The notes beneath the pieces were generated by a model, which ran no database searches, had not been told where the DNA came from, and saw only the letters and a program-made list of their open reading frames with translations. Shown one piece after another: positions 20,196 through 30,150 of a stretch of 64,000 nucleotides of DNA; position 1 is the stretch's first letter, and each line of letters starts with the position of its first letter. This DNA comes from Kordia sp. TARA_039_SRF (GTDB taxonomy: Bacteria > Bacteroidota > Bacteroidia > Flavobacteriales > Flavobacteriaceae), in the NCBI GenBank assembly GCA_006383075.2, contig SMNH02000003.1:598414-662413 (forward strand), read 5' to 3'. The translations under genes were made by a program, and so were the position numbers.

Positions 20196-21839
20196 TTGTA
20201 TCGTAATATTTTACATGAGTTAATGAAACAGCGTTTTATATATTTTTCTTTGGTCGTTTGTACTCTTTTGTGTTTGGTTAATTGCGCAAAGCGCGGATAT
20301 CCTACTGGTGGCAAACCTGATAAAACACCTCCAAAAATGGTGAAATCGCAACCAGAAGAATTTAGTACTAATTTTGATGAAAAACGAATTCGTATCTATT
20401 TTGATGAATATATTAAAATTAAAGATGTACAAAAGCAATTGATTATTTCGCCACCGCTAAAAGAAGGTGGTTATATTATTTATCCACAAGGAAATGCGAG
20501 TAAGTATATTGATATTCAAATTTTAGATACGCTGCAATCTAACACGACGTATTCGTTTAATTTTGGACAAAGTATTGTTGATAACAACGAAGACAATCCG
20601 TATGATTATTTTAAATATGTGTTTTCTACAGGTTCGTATATTGATTCGCTAGAAGTTTCTGGAACAATTAAAGATGCGCTGAATCGCTCACCTGAACGAT
20701 TTGTTTCTGTGATGTTATACGAAATTGACTCTACGTATACCGATTCTACCATCTATAAAAAAACGCCAACATATATCACCAATACATTGGATAGTTTGAC
20801 AGAGTTTAAACTGTCTAATTTACGTGTAGGAACTTATAAAATGATTGCGCTAAAAGATGTTTCCAATAATTATATTTTTGATCCGAATTCGGATAAAATT
20901 GGCTATGTTGAACAGGAAGTTACCGTGCCAACAGATTCTTTTTATACCATTACATTGTTTAAGGAAATTCCCGAATTTAAAGCCACACGTCCTGCACAGA
21001 TTTCCAAAAATATGATTGCTTTTGGGTATGAAGGAAATGTAGACAGTATGAAAGTTACGGTGAATTCTGAAGTTGCAGACAATTTTCGTTTTCAAACCAC
21101 ACGTCATCCTGAAAAAGATACCTTGCGTTATTGGTTTGAGAATTTAAAACCAGACACGGATTCACTTTTATTCACGGTTTCTAATGGAAATTACAGCAAG
21201 GACTTTACGGTAAAATTGAAAGATATAGAAAGGGATTCCTTGACCTTGTCTGTAAATTATCGTGGTGTCATTCCGCCAAACGGCGATTTTAAAATAGCGT
21301 CCAATACACCAATTACCGCTATTGACGAAAGCATGATTTCAATTCAAAATAAAGATTCCATTCCTATTAAATTCACAACTAAAATTGACAAGGAAAACAA
21401 CAGTTTGGATGTGCTTTTTGAGAAGAAAGAAAATCAGCGATATAACATTCAAATGTTGCCAAAAACTATTACCGATTTTTATGGCGAAGTAAACGATACG
21501 TTGAATTATGCGTTGACAACAAAGGAAAATAAAGAATATGGAAATATTCAGCTTTCCTATCCTGGCACCGAATATCCTATTATCATCCAAGTTGTAAACG
21601 AAAAGCTAGAATTGATTGCAGAACAATACGTAACGGAAGCGCAATCTTCGTATAATTTTCCATATATCGATCCGCAATTTGTGTATTTCCGCGTGGTTTA
21701 TGACACGAATAAAAATGGCAAATGGGACACTGGAAATTATTTAAAAAACATTCAGCCCGAAGAGGTGAAATATTTCCCTAAAAAAGTAGAAGTCCGCGCC
21801 AATTGGGATGTTATTGAAACGCTTACAAATTTAAAATAA
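20196..21839 (+). CDS. Ig-like domain lipoprotein
   Basis: Lipobox LCLVNCAKRG, PTGGKPDKTPPKMVKSQPEEFSTNF typical of the flavobacterial Ig-like protein. Likely true start 20223 (MKQRFIYF). Confidence 0.88.
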   Translation: MYRNILHELMKQRFIYFSLVVCTLLCLVNCAKRGYPTGGKPDKTPPKMVKSQPEEFSTNFDEKRIRIYFDEYIKIKDVQKQLIISPPLKEGGYIIYPQGNASKYIDIQILDTLQSNTTYSFNFGQSIVDNNEDNPYDYFKYVFSTGSYIDSLEVSGTIKDALNRSPERFVSVMLYEIDSTYTDSTIYKKTPTYITNTLDSLTEFKLSNLRVGTYKMIALKDVSNNYIFDPNSDKIGYVEQEVTVPTDSFYTITLFKEIPEFKATRPAQISKNMIAFGYEGNVDSMKVTVNSEVADNFRFQTTRHPEKDTLRYWFENLKPDTDSLLFTVSNGNYSKDFTVKLKDIERDSLTLSVNYRGVIPPNGDFKIASNTPITAIDESMISIQNKDSIPIKFTTKIDKENNSLDVLFEKKENQRYNIQMLPKTITDFYGEVNDTLNYALTTKENKEYGNIQLSYPGTEYPIIIQVVNEKLELIAEQYVTEAQSSYNFPYIDPQFVYFRVVYDTNKNGKWDTGNYLKNIQPEEVKYFPKKVEVRANWDVIETLTNLK

Positions 21840-21849
21840 CAGAGCTCAT

Positions 21850-22926
21850 TTAGAACCCTATCTTTTTATTGCCTGTTTGATTGAACGTTTTATTTTCATA
21901 ATTGAAAATATCCGCCAAGGTCATTTCTTTATCGGTAGGTTCATATTCCATGGATGCTAATAAGGCATTTGCTTTCTCTTTTGTTAAGGCTTTAAACTCA
22001 TAATAGGCAATCATTCTGCCTTTGCGCAACAATGCGTTGTCAATTTTGTTAAGACTCGTGTTGAACGTACAAATGATTTTTATATTTAAATAATCACTGA
22101 ACAATCCGTCGGTTAACTGTAAAATGGTAGAAACCACCGAACTTTCATTTTTTTGCTCTCGGCTTGTCAACACTTTTTCGGCATCTTCAATAATCAATAC
22201 AGCATTTTGATTTTTAAGTAAAAAAGAGATAAACTCAGGATGCAGTAACTCATTGATAAATTCGTTCTGAATAAAGATAAAAGTTCTTTTTGAGTGTTTG
22301 CTAATAAGTCTTTTAATGTACGATGTTTTTCCTGTTCCCGGAAGTCCGTGTAGTAATATAAGTCCTGCTTTGTCCACTACCAATGCTTTTTCAATAATTT
22401 CATTTATTGGCTGAAAATCATCGTTGTACATAGTCTCAACATCACAGGTAAAATCTTCCGTTCGCACATCTTCGGTGTAAAAATTTCGTCGGTCTTTAGA
22501 CAATACCTTAAAAACAGGCGTTCTATCCAAGCCAAATGTGGTTCGTAGCGCGTGATTTGTTTTTTGTATCCATTTCTCAGTGCTTTCATCTACTACATCA
22601 TAATAGAAATCTACCATAAGTTCATCATGTTCTAAAGTAATCCAAATGAGTAACTTTTTTGTGGAGCTTTTTAGCAAATATTGAAATGGAAAATCTTTTG
22701 AAAAATCAGCGTTTTTGGCATCTTCTGTATGCCAATTTTTAAATACAGTTTCTAAATTTTGCGACGATAAATCTAGCGTTTTTATAACCGATTCCATGGT
22801 TTCTTTAGTTTCTACCAGCGGCGTTTTAAAGCTCATAATAGAAGCAATAGTATCAAAGCAAATGATAAAATAACTGTTATGATCAAAGTCGCTGTAGGAA
22901 TCAAATGCATTGATTAGTTCTGCCAT
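21850..22926 (-). CDS. AAA family ATPase
   Basis: Walker A LLHGLPGTGKTS, Walker B VLIIEDAE, sensor region FNTSLNKID. Confidence 0.9.
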   Translation of the reverse strand: MAELINAFDSYSDFDHNSYFIICFDTIASIMSFKTPLVETKETMESVIKTLDLSSQNLETVFKNWHTEDAKNADFSKDFPFQYLLKSSTKKLLIWITLEHDELMVDFYYDVVDESTEKWIQKTNHALRTTFGLDRTPVFKVLSKDRRNFYTEDVRTEDFTCDVETMYNDDFQPINEIIEKALVVDKAGLILLHGLPGTGKTSYIKRLISKHSKRTFIFIQNEFINELLHPEFISFLLKNQNAVLIIEDAEKVLTSREQKNESSVVSTILQLTDGLFSDYLNIKIICTFNTSLNKIDNALLRKGRMIAYYEFKALTKEKANALLASMEYEPTDKEMTLADIFNYENKTFNQTGNKKIGF

Positions 22927-22974
22927 GGGTTTTCTTTTTTTTAGTTATTTTTTTTAGAAATGAATGTATATTAG

Positions 22975-23865
22975 TTAGTGTAAGCTAAACACATCTTTAT
23001 CATCCAAAAACTTCAATTTGTTTCTGTAAGTAGCAATGTGTTCTTTTGTCAAGGTTACAATTTCCGTCGCTTCTTGACTGGATGGAATGTTGGTTAATTT
23101 TTCGCCCAATACATCGTAGGCTGCCGAATGTCCGTTGTATTCATTAGAATTTGCATCGAGTCCTACTCTATTCACACCAATACAATAACTCATATTTTCA
23201 ATAGCACGTGCTTTCAATAAGGCATCCCAGGCATTTACGCGTGGTTTTGGCCAATTGGCAACGTACAACAGCACATCATAATTTTCCACATTTCGTGCCC
23301 ACACAGGAAACCGCAAATCGTAACAAATTAACGAACAAATTTTCCAGCCTTTGTAATCGATAATCGTTTTGGAAGTTCCTGCTGAATAGACTTTATGTTC
23401 GCCTGCCAATGTAAACGTGTGCTTTTTATCATAGGTTTCTACTTCGCCAGAAGGAAATACAAACACCGAACGATTGTAATAGTTATTGTTTTCTGTAATC
23501 ACCAAACTTCCTGTAATGGCAACATTTTTTGTTGTTGCTATATTTTTCAGCCAACGCAACGTTTCACCATCCATCGTTTCGGCAACGGCTTTCGGATTCA
23601 TGGTAAAACCAGAGGTAAACATTTCGGGTAATACAATCAAATCAACCGTTTCTGTAATGGCGTCAATTTTTTTTGCTAATTGTTTTCTATTTCCCTCAGG
23701 GTGTTCCCAAATAAGCGTAGTTTGTATGAGCGCAATGTTGAGTTCTTGACTTTCCATAGATGCTTTTTTTGATAAAATTGTAGTTTTCTTTGTTGTTTTC
23801 TTCTTGAAACATCTTCCATCAAATATTACAAAGAAAACAACCAAACATGCCGACTTTAGCGTCAA
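22975..23865 (-). CDS. Nitrilase-family amidohydrolase (omega-amidase-like)
   Basis: VLPEMFTSGF, DKKHTF, KICSLICYDLRFPVW give Glu/Lys/Cys triad. Likely true start at MESQELNIAL. Confidence 0.9.
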   Translation of the reverse strand: MTLKSACLVVFFVIFDGRCFKKKTTKKTTILSKKASMESQELNIALIQTTLIWEHPEGNRKQLAKKIDAITETVDLIVLPEMFTSGFTMNPKAVAETMDGETLRWLKNIATTKNVAITGSLVITENNNYYNRSVFVFPSGEVETYDKKHTFTLAGEHKVYSAGTSKTIIDYKGWKICSLICYDLRFPVWARNVENYDVLLYVANWPKPRVNAWDALLKARAIENMSYCIGVNRVGLDANSNEYNGHSAAYDVLGEKLTNIPSSQEATEIVTLTKEHIATYRNKLKFLDDKDVFSLH

Positions 23866-24048
23866 AACACGTATTTATCAATTTTTTAGTAAAGTTAACG
23901 TTATTTTATGGCACTTCTGAGAATATGGGAAAGAATTCACATTTATCTCACAATCATTGGCATCATTTCAAAAAAAGAGTAAAATTCTTACTTCTTTATT
24001 TTTTTTATTTTTGATTTGAAATAAAAATCAATCTAAAATTTTTACATC

Positions 24049-24273
24049 ATGAAGAAAAAAAACATCAAATCGCTAAAGTTGAACAAGAGAGCTATTTCTA
24101 ACTTTAACAGCTTACACGGTGGTGCAGCAAGTATGCCAGATCATTCTACATCAAGGTTTTGTATTGAAACGGATATGTGTCCACATGACCCAATTGAAAT
24201 CCCTACCATCGATATTCCTACATTTAACGACAGTTGCTTTTCATTATGCAACGATAAGTGTAACGATTTTTAA
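24049..24273 (+). CDS. RiPP precursor, class I lanthipeptide-like, double-glycine leader
   Basis: MKKKNIKSLKLNKRAISNFNSLHGGA leader; core with five Cys (RFCIETDMCPHD...NDSCFSLCNDKCNDF). Confidence 0.8.
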   Translation: MKKKNIKSLKLNKRAISNFNSLHGGAASMPDHSTSRFCIETDMCPHDPIEIPTIDIPTFNDSCFSLCNDKCNDF

Positions 24274-24305
24274 AAAATAGGAGACTGAATTCTAAGTCAA
24301 AAAAT

Positions 24306-24338
24306 AAGGTTCTTCTTTAATGAAGAGCCTTTTTTATT
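24306..24338. terminator. Shared terminator hairpin between precursor and LytTR gene
   Basis: AAGGTTCTTC-tttaat-GAAGAGCCTT followed by T run; between convergent genes. Confidence 0.75.
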
Positions 24339-25047
24339 TTCCTTGAATTTGCAAAAGTTCAAATAAATGCGCTTTGTACGTTCTACCTATCGGAATGCGC
24401 TTGTCGTGAATGTAGACTTCGTTTCCTGCAATTTTGTCAATGTGATTTTTGTTAATGACAAACGATTTGTGAATTTGCACGAATTGGGTTTCTGGTAGTT
24501 TTTCTTTCCAAGTCCGCAAGGTTCCGATAAAGGATAATTTTTGTTGTTGACTCACCAATGTGAGATAGTTTCGTTCGGATTCGACATAAAAAATATCATC
24601 AAATTGAATTTTATGAAAGGCTTTGTCTACATTTAAAAACAAGGCATCCGACGACTTTTTTTCAACGTTTGTTTCAACGATTGTTGGTTGCAAGCGTTGT
24701 ACTTTTTGAATCGCTTTTAGAAAACGTTCCAACGAAAATGGCTTTACTAAGTAATCAACAATAGTTTCAAACTCAAAACTTTCCACTGCATAATCTGGAT
24801 ACGCTGTAGTCATGATAATCGTTGGCGGATTTTTAAGCGTTCGCAGAAAACTCAATCCAGAAATATCTGGCAGATTGATGTCCAAAAATATCAAATCGAT
24901 ATCTTCCGTATGCAAGCTATCATACGCTTTTAGGGCTGCATTAAACGTCCCTCGCAATTCCAACGATGCTATTTTTGCAATGTAACTTTGCAAAATTCGC
25001 TGTGCAGGAATTTCGTCTTCTATGATGATACAGTTTAGTGGTTTCAT
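24334..25047 (-). CDS. LytTR-family response regulator
   Basis: Receiver IIEDEIPAQRI...DLIFLDINLPDISG; LytTR IFYVESERNYLTL. Confidence 0.95.
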   Translation of the reverse strand: MKPLNCIIIEDEIPAQRILQSYIAKIASLELRGTFNAALKAYDSLHTEDIDLIFLDINLPDISGLSFLRTLKNPPTIIMTTAYPDYAVESFEFETIVDYLVKPFSLERFLKAIQKVQRLQPTIVETNVEKKSSDALFLNVDKAFHKIQFDDIFYVESERNYLTLVSQQQKLSFIGTLRTWKEKLPETQFVQIHKSFVINKNHIDKIAGNEVYIHDKRIPIGRTYKAHLFELLQIQGK

Positions 25048-25150
25048 GTCAATCTTTTTTGCCTACTACAATTAAGTAACTTTTTGTCAAATGAAAATTC
25101 AAGTATCTAAAAAAATAGTTCCGTTCAAATAGCAATATACCTTCCTATTT

Positions 25151-26119
25151 TCATGTCAATTCTAATTTCAATAGTACACGATATGCGTTTTCGGTTTCGA
25201 TGGTTAATGCATGTTTTTCTTTGTACAGTAACGCCAAACGTTTTTGTAAATTTTGCAATCCAATTTGATGATTGGTATTACTTTTTGTAGCGTCAAAAAC
25301 ATTCTCGCACACACATTGTAATACGCCATTTTTAACCTCAATGTGAATAGCAATCCGCGTGTCAATAGTACTGTGTTTAAAAGCATTTTCAATAATAGTG
25401 ATGAGCAATAACGGCGCAATTGTATAGTTTAAATGATCTAACTGTTTTGTATAGGAAATCGTTTTGATGCCTTCCGTTCTAATTTCTTGAAATTTGATGT
25501 AATTGTCAATAAAATTTAGTTCTTTTTCTAGCGGAACAAACGTCGCATTGCTTTCATACAACACATGTTTTAGGTTGTTGGATAGCATTAAAATCAACTC
25601 AGGAACTTGTTCAGGTTTTTCTAGCGAGTAGGAATAAATCGTGTTTAAATTATTAAATAACACATGTGGATTGATTTGCGATTTTAGAAATTTCAACTCC
25701 ATTTCCGTGTGTTTTTGTTGAATAGCTTCAACTTCGTCTTTCTTTTCTAAATAGCGAAATAACATCCAAATAAAGGAGAAAAAAACAATCGGTACAATGG
25801 TTTGCCACACGTAATCGGATAAACATTTGGACACCGAACAGCCACATTCTGCAAAGACATAACAGTACAATTGCGTGGCTAAAAAACTGATAAGTGTAAT
25901 GATAAGAATGTAAATGGCATACCATTTTTTTCGCTCAAAAAACGGCAACAATACAAAATCGTTCACATATACGATAATTACTAAAATGGACAAGTATTGT
26001 AAAAACGGATTTGCCGCCCAATAATAATCTGAAAAGTAAAATAAGGAGACAAAAATAAACAACGCCCAAAACAACGCGTGGATGAGTATTTTGGAAATGG
26101 TATAATTGAAAAATTTCAT
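25151..26119 (-). CDS. LytS-type sensor histidine kinase
   Basis: TM region then FLKSQINPHVLFNNLNTIYSY and IIENAFKHS. Confidence 0.95.
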   Translation of the reverse strand: MKFFNYTISKILIHALFWALFIFVSLFYFSDYYWAANPFLQYLSILVIIVYVNDFVLLPFFERKKWYAIYILIITLISFLATQLYCYVFAECGCSVSKCLSDYVWQTIVPIVFFSFIWMLFRYLEKKDEVEAIQQKHTEMELKFLKSQINPHVLFNNLNTIYSYSLEKPEQVPELILMLSNNLKHVLYESNATFVPLEKELNFIDNYIKFQEIRTEGIKTISYTKQLDHLNYTIAPLLLITIIENAFKHSTIDTRIAIHIEVKNGVLQCVCENVFDATKSNTNHQIGLQNLQKRLALLYKEKHALTIETENAYRVLLKLELT

Positions 26120-26340
26120 GACGTTGCGTATTTCAAACGCTCAAAATACTAAGAAACCGAAGATTGGTCAAAGATTCGTGGACAAAATGCACATTCGGCT
26201 GTACAAACTTCTGAATACAATGAAAAATACACCAATTTTTTAAAATTTTCATTTGTGGAGTTGTTTGTGTCGTAGGTACATTTTTTTGGTTTTCTATTTG
26301 GATTTGAAGGACTTTTGAAACTATCAAAATCAATCAAATT

Positions 26341-27225
26341 ATGAACAGAATTTTTATAGGTGTGATGCTATTTTTTATGTGTCAATTTGTGCTTTCGCAA
26401 GAAGTCAATCAGTTATCCAAAGATGCGCGTGGACGCGAAATGTTATTAGGAGAAATTACCAAAGAAGGACTTACTTCTAATTCTTTTAACACATGGTTTT
26501 CTAAAAATTATGAAGCGTACCAACCTGATGAAGCAATTGTGCAAAAGTTGCAACGAAAATTGAAAAAATATTCCATTACCGTTTTTATGGGCACTTGGTG
26601 CGGCGATAGCAAACGCGAAATCCCCAGACTTTACAAAGTGCTTGATGCTACCAATTTCCCAGAAGAAAAACTACGCGTTATCGGTGCGAACAATGCGCGT
26701 TCAAACTATAAACAAGCACCAAATGGTGAAGAAAAAGGCTTGAACATTCATCGCGTGCCAACGATTATTGTCTATAATAAAAAAGGAAAAGAAGTTGGTC
26801 GTATCGTAGAACATCCTGTGGAAAGTTTGGAAGCCGATTTGCTTCAAATTTGCAGAAAGAAGTCGTATCAACATCACTATCAAATTGTAACGCAATTACA
26901 CAGATTATTTGAGAAAAAAGGAACAGATTACATCAAAGAAAACACAGAAAAAGTTACGCACAAATTACAATCCTACTCCAACAGTTTCAAAGAATTGAAC
27001 ACGTACGGATATGTGTTACTGTACGCAAAAGAGTTTGATAAAGCGATTGCCACATTTACCATTAACACTCAATTATTTCCTGAAACCAAAAACAGTTTTG
27101 ACAGTTTGGCAGAAGCTTATTTCACTATCAAAGATTATAAAAATGCAACCATGTATTACACCAAAGTACTTTCGATAGATGCCAACGATGAGAACGCAAA
27201 AAGTATGCTCGCAAAAATGCAATGA
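26341..27225 (+). CDS. Secreted thioredoxin-fold protein with C-terminal TPR
   Basis: Signal peptide; FMGTWCGDSKREIPR (CxxxK-type); VPTIIVY cis-Pro; TPR-like C-terminus. Confidence 0.87.
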   Translation: MNRIFIGVMLFFMCQFVLSQEVNQLSKDARGREMLLGEITKEGLTSNSFNTWFSKNYEAYQPDEAIVQKLQRKLKKYSITVFMGTWCGDSKREIPRLYKVLDATNFPEEKLRVIGANNARSNYKQAPNGEEKGLNIHRVPTIIVYNKKGKEVGRIVEHPVESLEADLLQICRKKSYQHHYQIVTQLHRLFEKKGTDYIKENTEKVTHKLQSYSNSFKELNTYGYVLLYAKEFDKAIATFTINTQLFPETKNSFDSLAEAYFTIKDYKNATMYYTKVLSIDANDENAKSMLAKMQ

Positions 27226-27255
27226 TAGTTGAATTTACATAAGGTTTGTTCAAAG

Positions 27256-27296
27256 AAGCAACGTGTCTTTTACGTAGAGATACGTTGCTTTTATTT
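27256..27296 (+). terminator. Intrinsic terminator
   Basis: AAGCAACGT...ACGTTGCTTTTATTTT. Confidence 0.7.
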
Positions 27297-27367
27297 TGAG
27301 AAAAATCGTCATAAAAAAAGAGCTAAACTTCTCTTCTTGTATAAATAATTAGTAATTTTAACATATA

Positions 27368-27528
27368 GAAGTGATTTAAACTTTTTCTTATGGTTGCAAA
27401 TTTATCTTGTTTCGCCCTGATTTTGACTTTTTTTCGTAACGTAGCTACGGCTATGCTACTCAAAAAAGACTTCATCAGGTCAAAAAATCTATAATTTTCG
27501 CTACAAAACAAAAAATTTAAACCACTTC
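27368..27528. repeat. 161-bp imperfect palindrome (MITE-like)
   Basis: Left GAAGTGATTTAAACTTTTT pairs with right AAAAATTTAAACCACTTC; inner CCTGAT..GACTTTTTT with AAAAAAGACTTCATCAGG; centre GTAGCTACGGCTATGCTAC. Confidence 0.75.
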
Positions 27529-27613
27529 ATAAAGTATTTCTAATTGAAAATTAACTACCATCGTTTTCAAATACTTTTGTTATCGTAGTACAATCCCGAA
27601 CGTAAGCCTATTT

Positions 27614-29317
27614 ATGAAATTTTTGTTTTCTAGATTTTTAGCATGCTTCTTATTTTTATGCTGTTTTTCAATTCTACATGCGCAGGAACTTCCTGATGAT
27701 GCTTCTTTGGAAGACACGTATGACTTTATCATTAAACATAAATATTCCAATCCAGAATTGGCAAAAAAGTATGCTGAAATCCTTGTCGCAAAAAGTAAGG
27801 TTCAAAAAGATAGTATTCTACTCTACAAGGGATATATTCAATGCTGCAAAATTGCCAACATTGAAGGAAATTATGAACTGGCTATTCAACAATGTGATTC
27901 CGCAATTACAACTGCAATATTACTAAAAAACAAAATTTTCTTAGCAGAGTCCTATCTTGCCAAAGGAAATGCTATTGTATATCTTGGAGATAATAAAAAA
28001 GCACTAAACAACTATACAAATGTATTGAACATTGCTAAGCAAATGAAGGCTTTGGAGTATGAAATATCAGCCCAAGCTAATATTGCCAAGATTAAAAGAC
28101 GTATGGGTTTTCATGAAGAAGCCCTTTCTATTTATAAAAATAATGTGCTTGTTGCAGAGCAACACAATCTTGATAATAAAATGTTTCTTATCAATTCATA
28201 TATGGGCGTTGGTGGTACGTTTTTACGCTTACATAAACCCGATTCTACGTTGAAATATGCTGAAATAGGTTTGCAAAAAAGTTTGGCAATTAACGACATG
28301 GAAGGTGTCAGCTATTTTTATATTGATATTGGTATTGCCCATTTTATCAAAGGAAATTTTGAAACTGCCATTGATTATCTAAAGAAAGCTGAAAAGATTA
28401 CCAAAGGACTGAACAACCAAAATCGCTTGACCGAAATCTATTATTATATTGGGAAATCGTATTTTGAAATGAAGCAATATGATAAAGCAATTTCGTTTTT
28501 ACAATTGGTAGAGAGCATCGTAGAAGAAAAAAATACACACAAGAACGTCACTTTTAATCCGCCAGAGTTATTGGGAACGTATTTGACACTTTCCAACGCG
28601 TACGAAGAAACAAAGCAACAGCATTTACAGTTGGAATACACCGCAAAATATTTAAAATTAAAAGACGCCAACGAAGATGATGATATTGAAGTGTTAAAAG
28701 AATTATACGAAACAGCACGAAAAAAAAATACCTCGTTAACTTCGCTTACGTCAGAATTAAAAAATAGCCTTATCTACGTTATTTTATTTAGTGTTTTTGC
28801 GATTGGATTATGTGCTTTTTTACTATTCAAATTTTTAAAAGCAAAAAAGCAGAACAAAGTTATTTTTGAGAAATTAGTTGCAGAAATTGAGAATAAAAAA
28901 GAATCGAAAGCGACACCTGAATTCAATATTGAAGATGCGAAAGTGGAAGCTATTTTAGAGCGTTTGGACAAACTGGAAGACACGCTATTTTTCTTAAACA
29001 GTAATTGTACGTTGCAAAGTGTGGCGAAAAAATTAAAAACAAATACTAACTATTTATCAAAAATCATCAATAAGTACAAGCAGCAAAAGTTTAATGAATA
29101 TGTAAACAATTTGCGTATTCAATATGTATTGCAACGATTGAAAGAAGATCCGAAATTTCGAAACTATTCCATTAAGCATATTGCAGAAGAAATTGGCTAT
29201 AAAAGCACCAATTCGTTCACAAAATATTTTAAAGCTTCCACCAAACTGTATCCATCGTATTACATTAAGAATTTGGGAAATACCCAAGAAAATACTACCT
29301 CAAATTCGAAAATTTGA
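27614..29317 (+). CDS. TPR-containing membrane protein with C-terminal AraC-type HTH
   Basis: Signal/TPR repeats, TM IYVILFSVFAIGLCAFLLF, C-terminal FRNYSIKHIAEEIGYKSTNSFTKYFKASTKLYPSYY. Confidence 0.92.
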   Translation: MKFLFSRFLACFLFLCCFSILHAQELPDDASLEDTYDFIIKHKYSNPELAKKYAEILVAKSKVQKDSILLYKGYIQCCKIANIEGNYELAIQQCDSAITTAILLKNKIFLAESYLAKGNAIVYLGDNKKALNNYTNVLNIAKQMKALEYEISAQANIAKIKRRMGFHEEALSIYKNNVLVAEQHNLDNKMFLINSYMGVGGTFLRLHKPDSTLKYAEIGLQKSLAINDMEGVSYFYIDIGIAHFIKGNFETAIDYLKKAEKITKGLNNQNRLTEIYYYIGKSYFEMKQYDKAISFLQLVESIVEEKNTHKNVTFNPPELLGTYLTLSNAYEETKQQHLQLEYTAKYLKLKDANEDDDIEVLKELYETARKKNTSLTSLTSELKNSLIYVILFSVFAIGLCAFLLFKFLKAKKQNKVIFEKLVAEIENKKESKATPEFNIEDAKVEAILERLDKLEDTLFFLNSNCTLQSVAKKLKTNTNYLSKIINKYKQQKFNEYVNNLRIQYVLQRLKEDPKFRNYSIKHIAEEIGYKSTNSFTKYFKASTKLYPSYYIKNLGNTQENTTSNSKI

Positions 29318-29396
29318 GGTTTGTCTGGAATCATTTTTTACCTACTCGCTAATAAATAATTTATCTTTCAAATAATAATCAACTAAAAAACTAATT

Positions 29397-29564
29397 ATGA
29401 AAGTAAAGCGTTTAGAAAAAATGCAATTAAAAAAAGAAACTATTTCCCTAATCAATCAAAGAATTTCCGCACAACTGAAAGGTGGAACGCGCACAGACAG
29501 TACTTCAGATTTGAATGGAACGACAGGTATAGAAACGCATTGTGCAGATGTTGTTTGTTATTAA
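29397..29564 (+). CDS. RiPP precursor, class I lanthipeptide-like (55 aa)
   Basis: Hand-translated (absent from ORF track): MKVKRLEKMQLKKETISLINQRISAQLKGGTRTDSTSDLNGTTGIETHCADVVCY*. Confidence 0.78.
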   Translation: MKVKRLEKMQLKKETISLINQRISAQLKGGTRTDSTSDLNGTTGIETHCADVVCY

Positions 29565-29586
29565 AAAAATAGAAAACTTAGTAGTA

Positions 29587-29618
29587 AAATCGGGAATCAA
29601 CACTCCCGATTTTTTTAT
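29587..29618 (+). terminator. Intrinsic terminator after 29397 precursor
   Basis: AAATCGGGA-atcaacac-TCCCGATTTTTTT. Confidence 0.85.
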
Positions 29619-29762
29619 GTCTTTTCATTACTAATTCGTTTAAAAAAAGTCTTCCCTCAAATCCTCTAAATTTTGAAGCTATTGCGGTATCGTTCTTTGT
29701 TTTCGTTCTTTATGAATCCTACATTGTAACTGATAAATTATTAACAACCATAATATTTAAGT

Positions 29763-29918
29763 ATGAAAACTCAAAAAAGAAAATCATTAAAGCTTGTAAA
29801 AGCATCAATCGCTAGTTTGGAAACTAAAACATCACAAGAAATTGTAGGTGGAGTTACAAGAATTGGAGATTGCCAAAGTAGAACATCTTTGTGTATCACT
29901 TCATGCCATGCACACTAA
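29763..29918 (+). CDS. RiPP precursor, class I lanthipeptide-like (51 aa), tandem paralogue A
   Basis: Hand-translated: MKTQKRKSLKLVKASIASLETKTSQEIVGGVTRIGDCQSRTSLCITSCHAH*. Confidence 0.82.
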   Translation: MKTQKRKSLKLVKASIASLETKTSQEIVGGVTRIGDCQSRTSLCITSCHAH

Positions 29919-29949
29919 ACCGAATCACCAACCTATTAAAATGTAAACC

Positions 29950-30093
29950 ATGAAAACTCAAAAAAGAAAATCATTAAAGTTTGTAAAAGCATCTATTGCA
30001 AGTTTAGAAACAACTGCAGTAAAAGGTATACAAGGAGGAAGAAACTATTCTTTACCTCGAACTTTATGTATCACTTCTTGTGTAGCACACTAG
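29950..30093 (+). CDS. RiPP precursor, class I lanthipeptide-like (47 aa), tandem paralogue B
   Basis: Hand-translated: MKTQKRKSLKFVKASIASLETTAVKGIQGGRNYSLPRTLCITSCVAH*; leader nearly identical to 29763. Confidence 0.82.
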   Translation: MKTQKRKSLKFVKASIASLETTAVKGIQGGRNYSLPRTLCITSCVAH

Positions 30094-30150
30094 TAAATAT
30101 TTTATTAGATTATGTTAAAGGCTCTTGTAAATTTTTATAGGAGTCTTTTT

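Noticed and set aside
27323-27511. 62 aa ORF (SFLSSIAVATLRKKVKIRAKQ...)
   Set aside because: Lies inside the 161-bp palindrome; repeat-derived.
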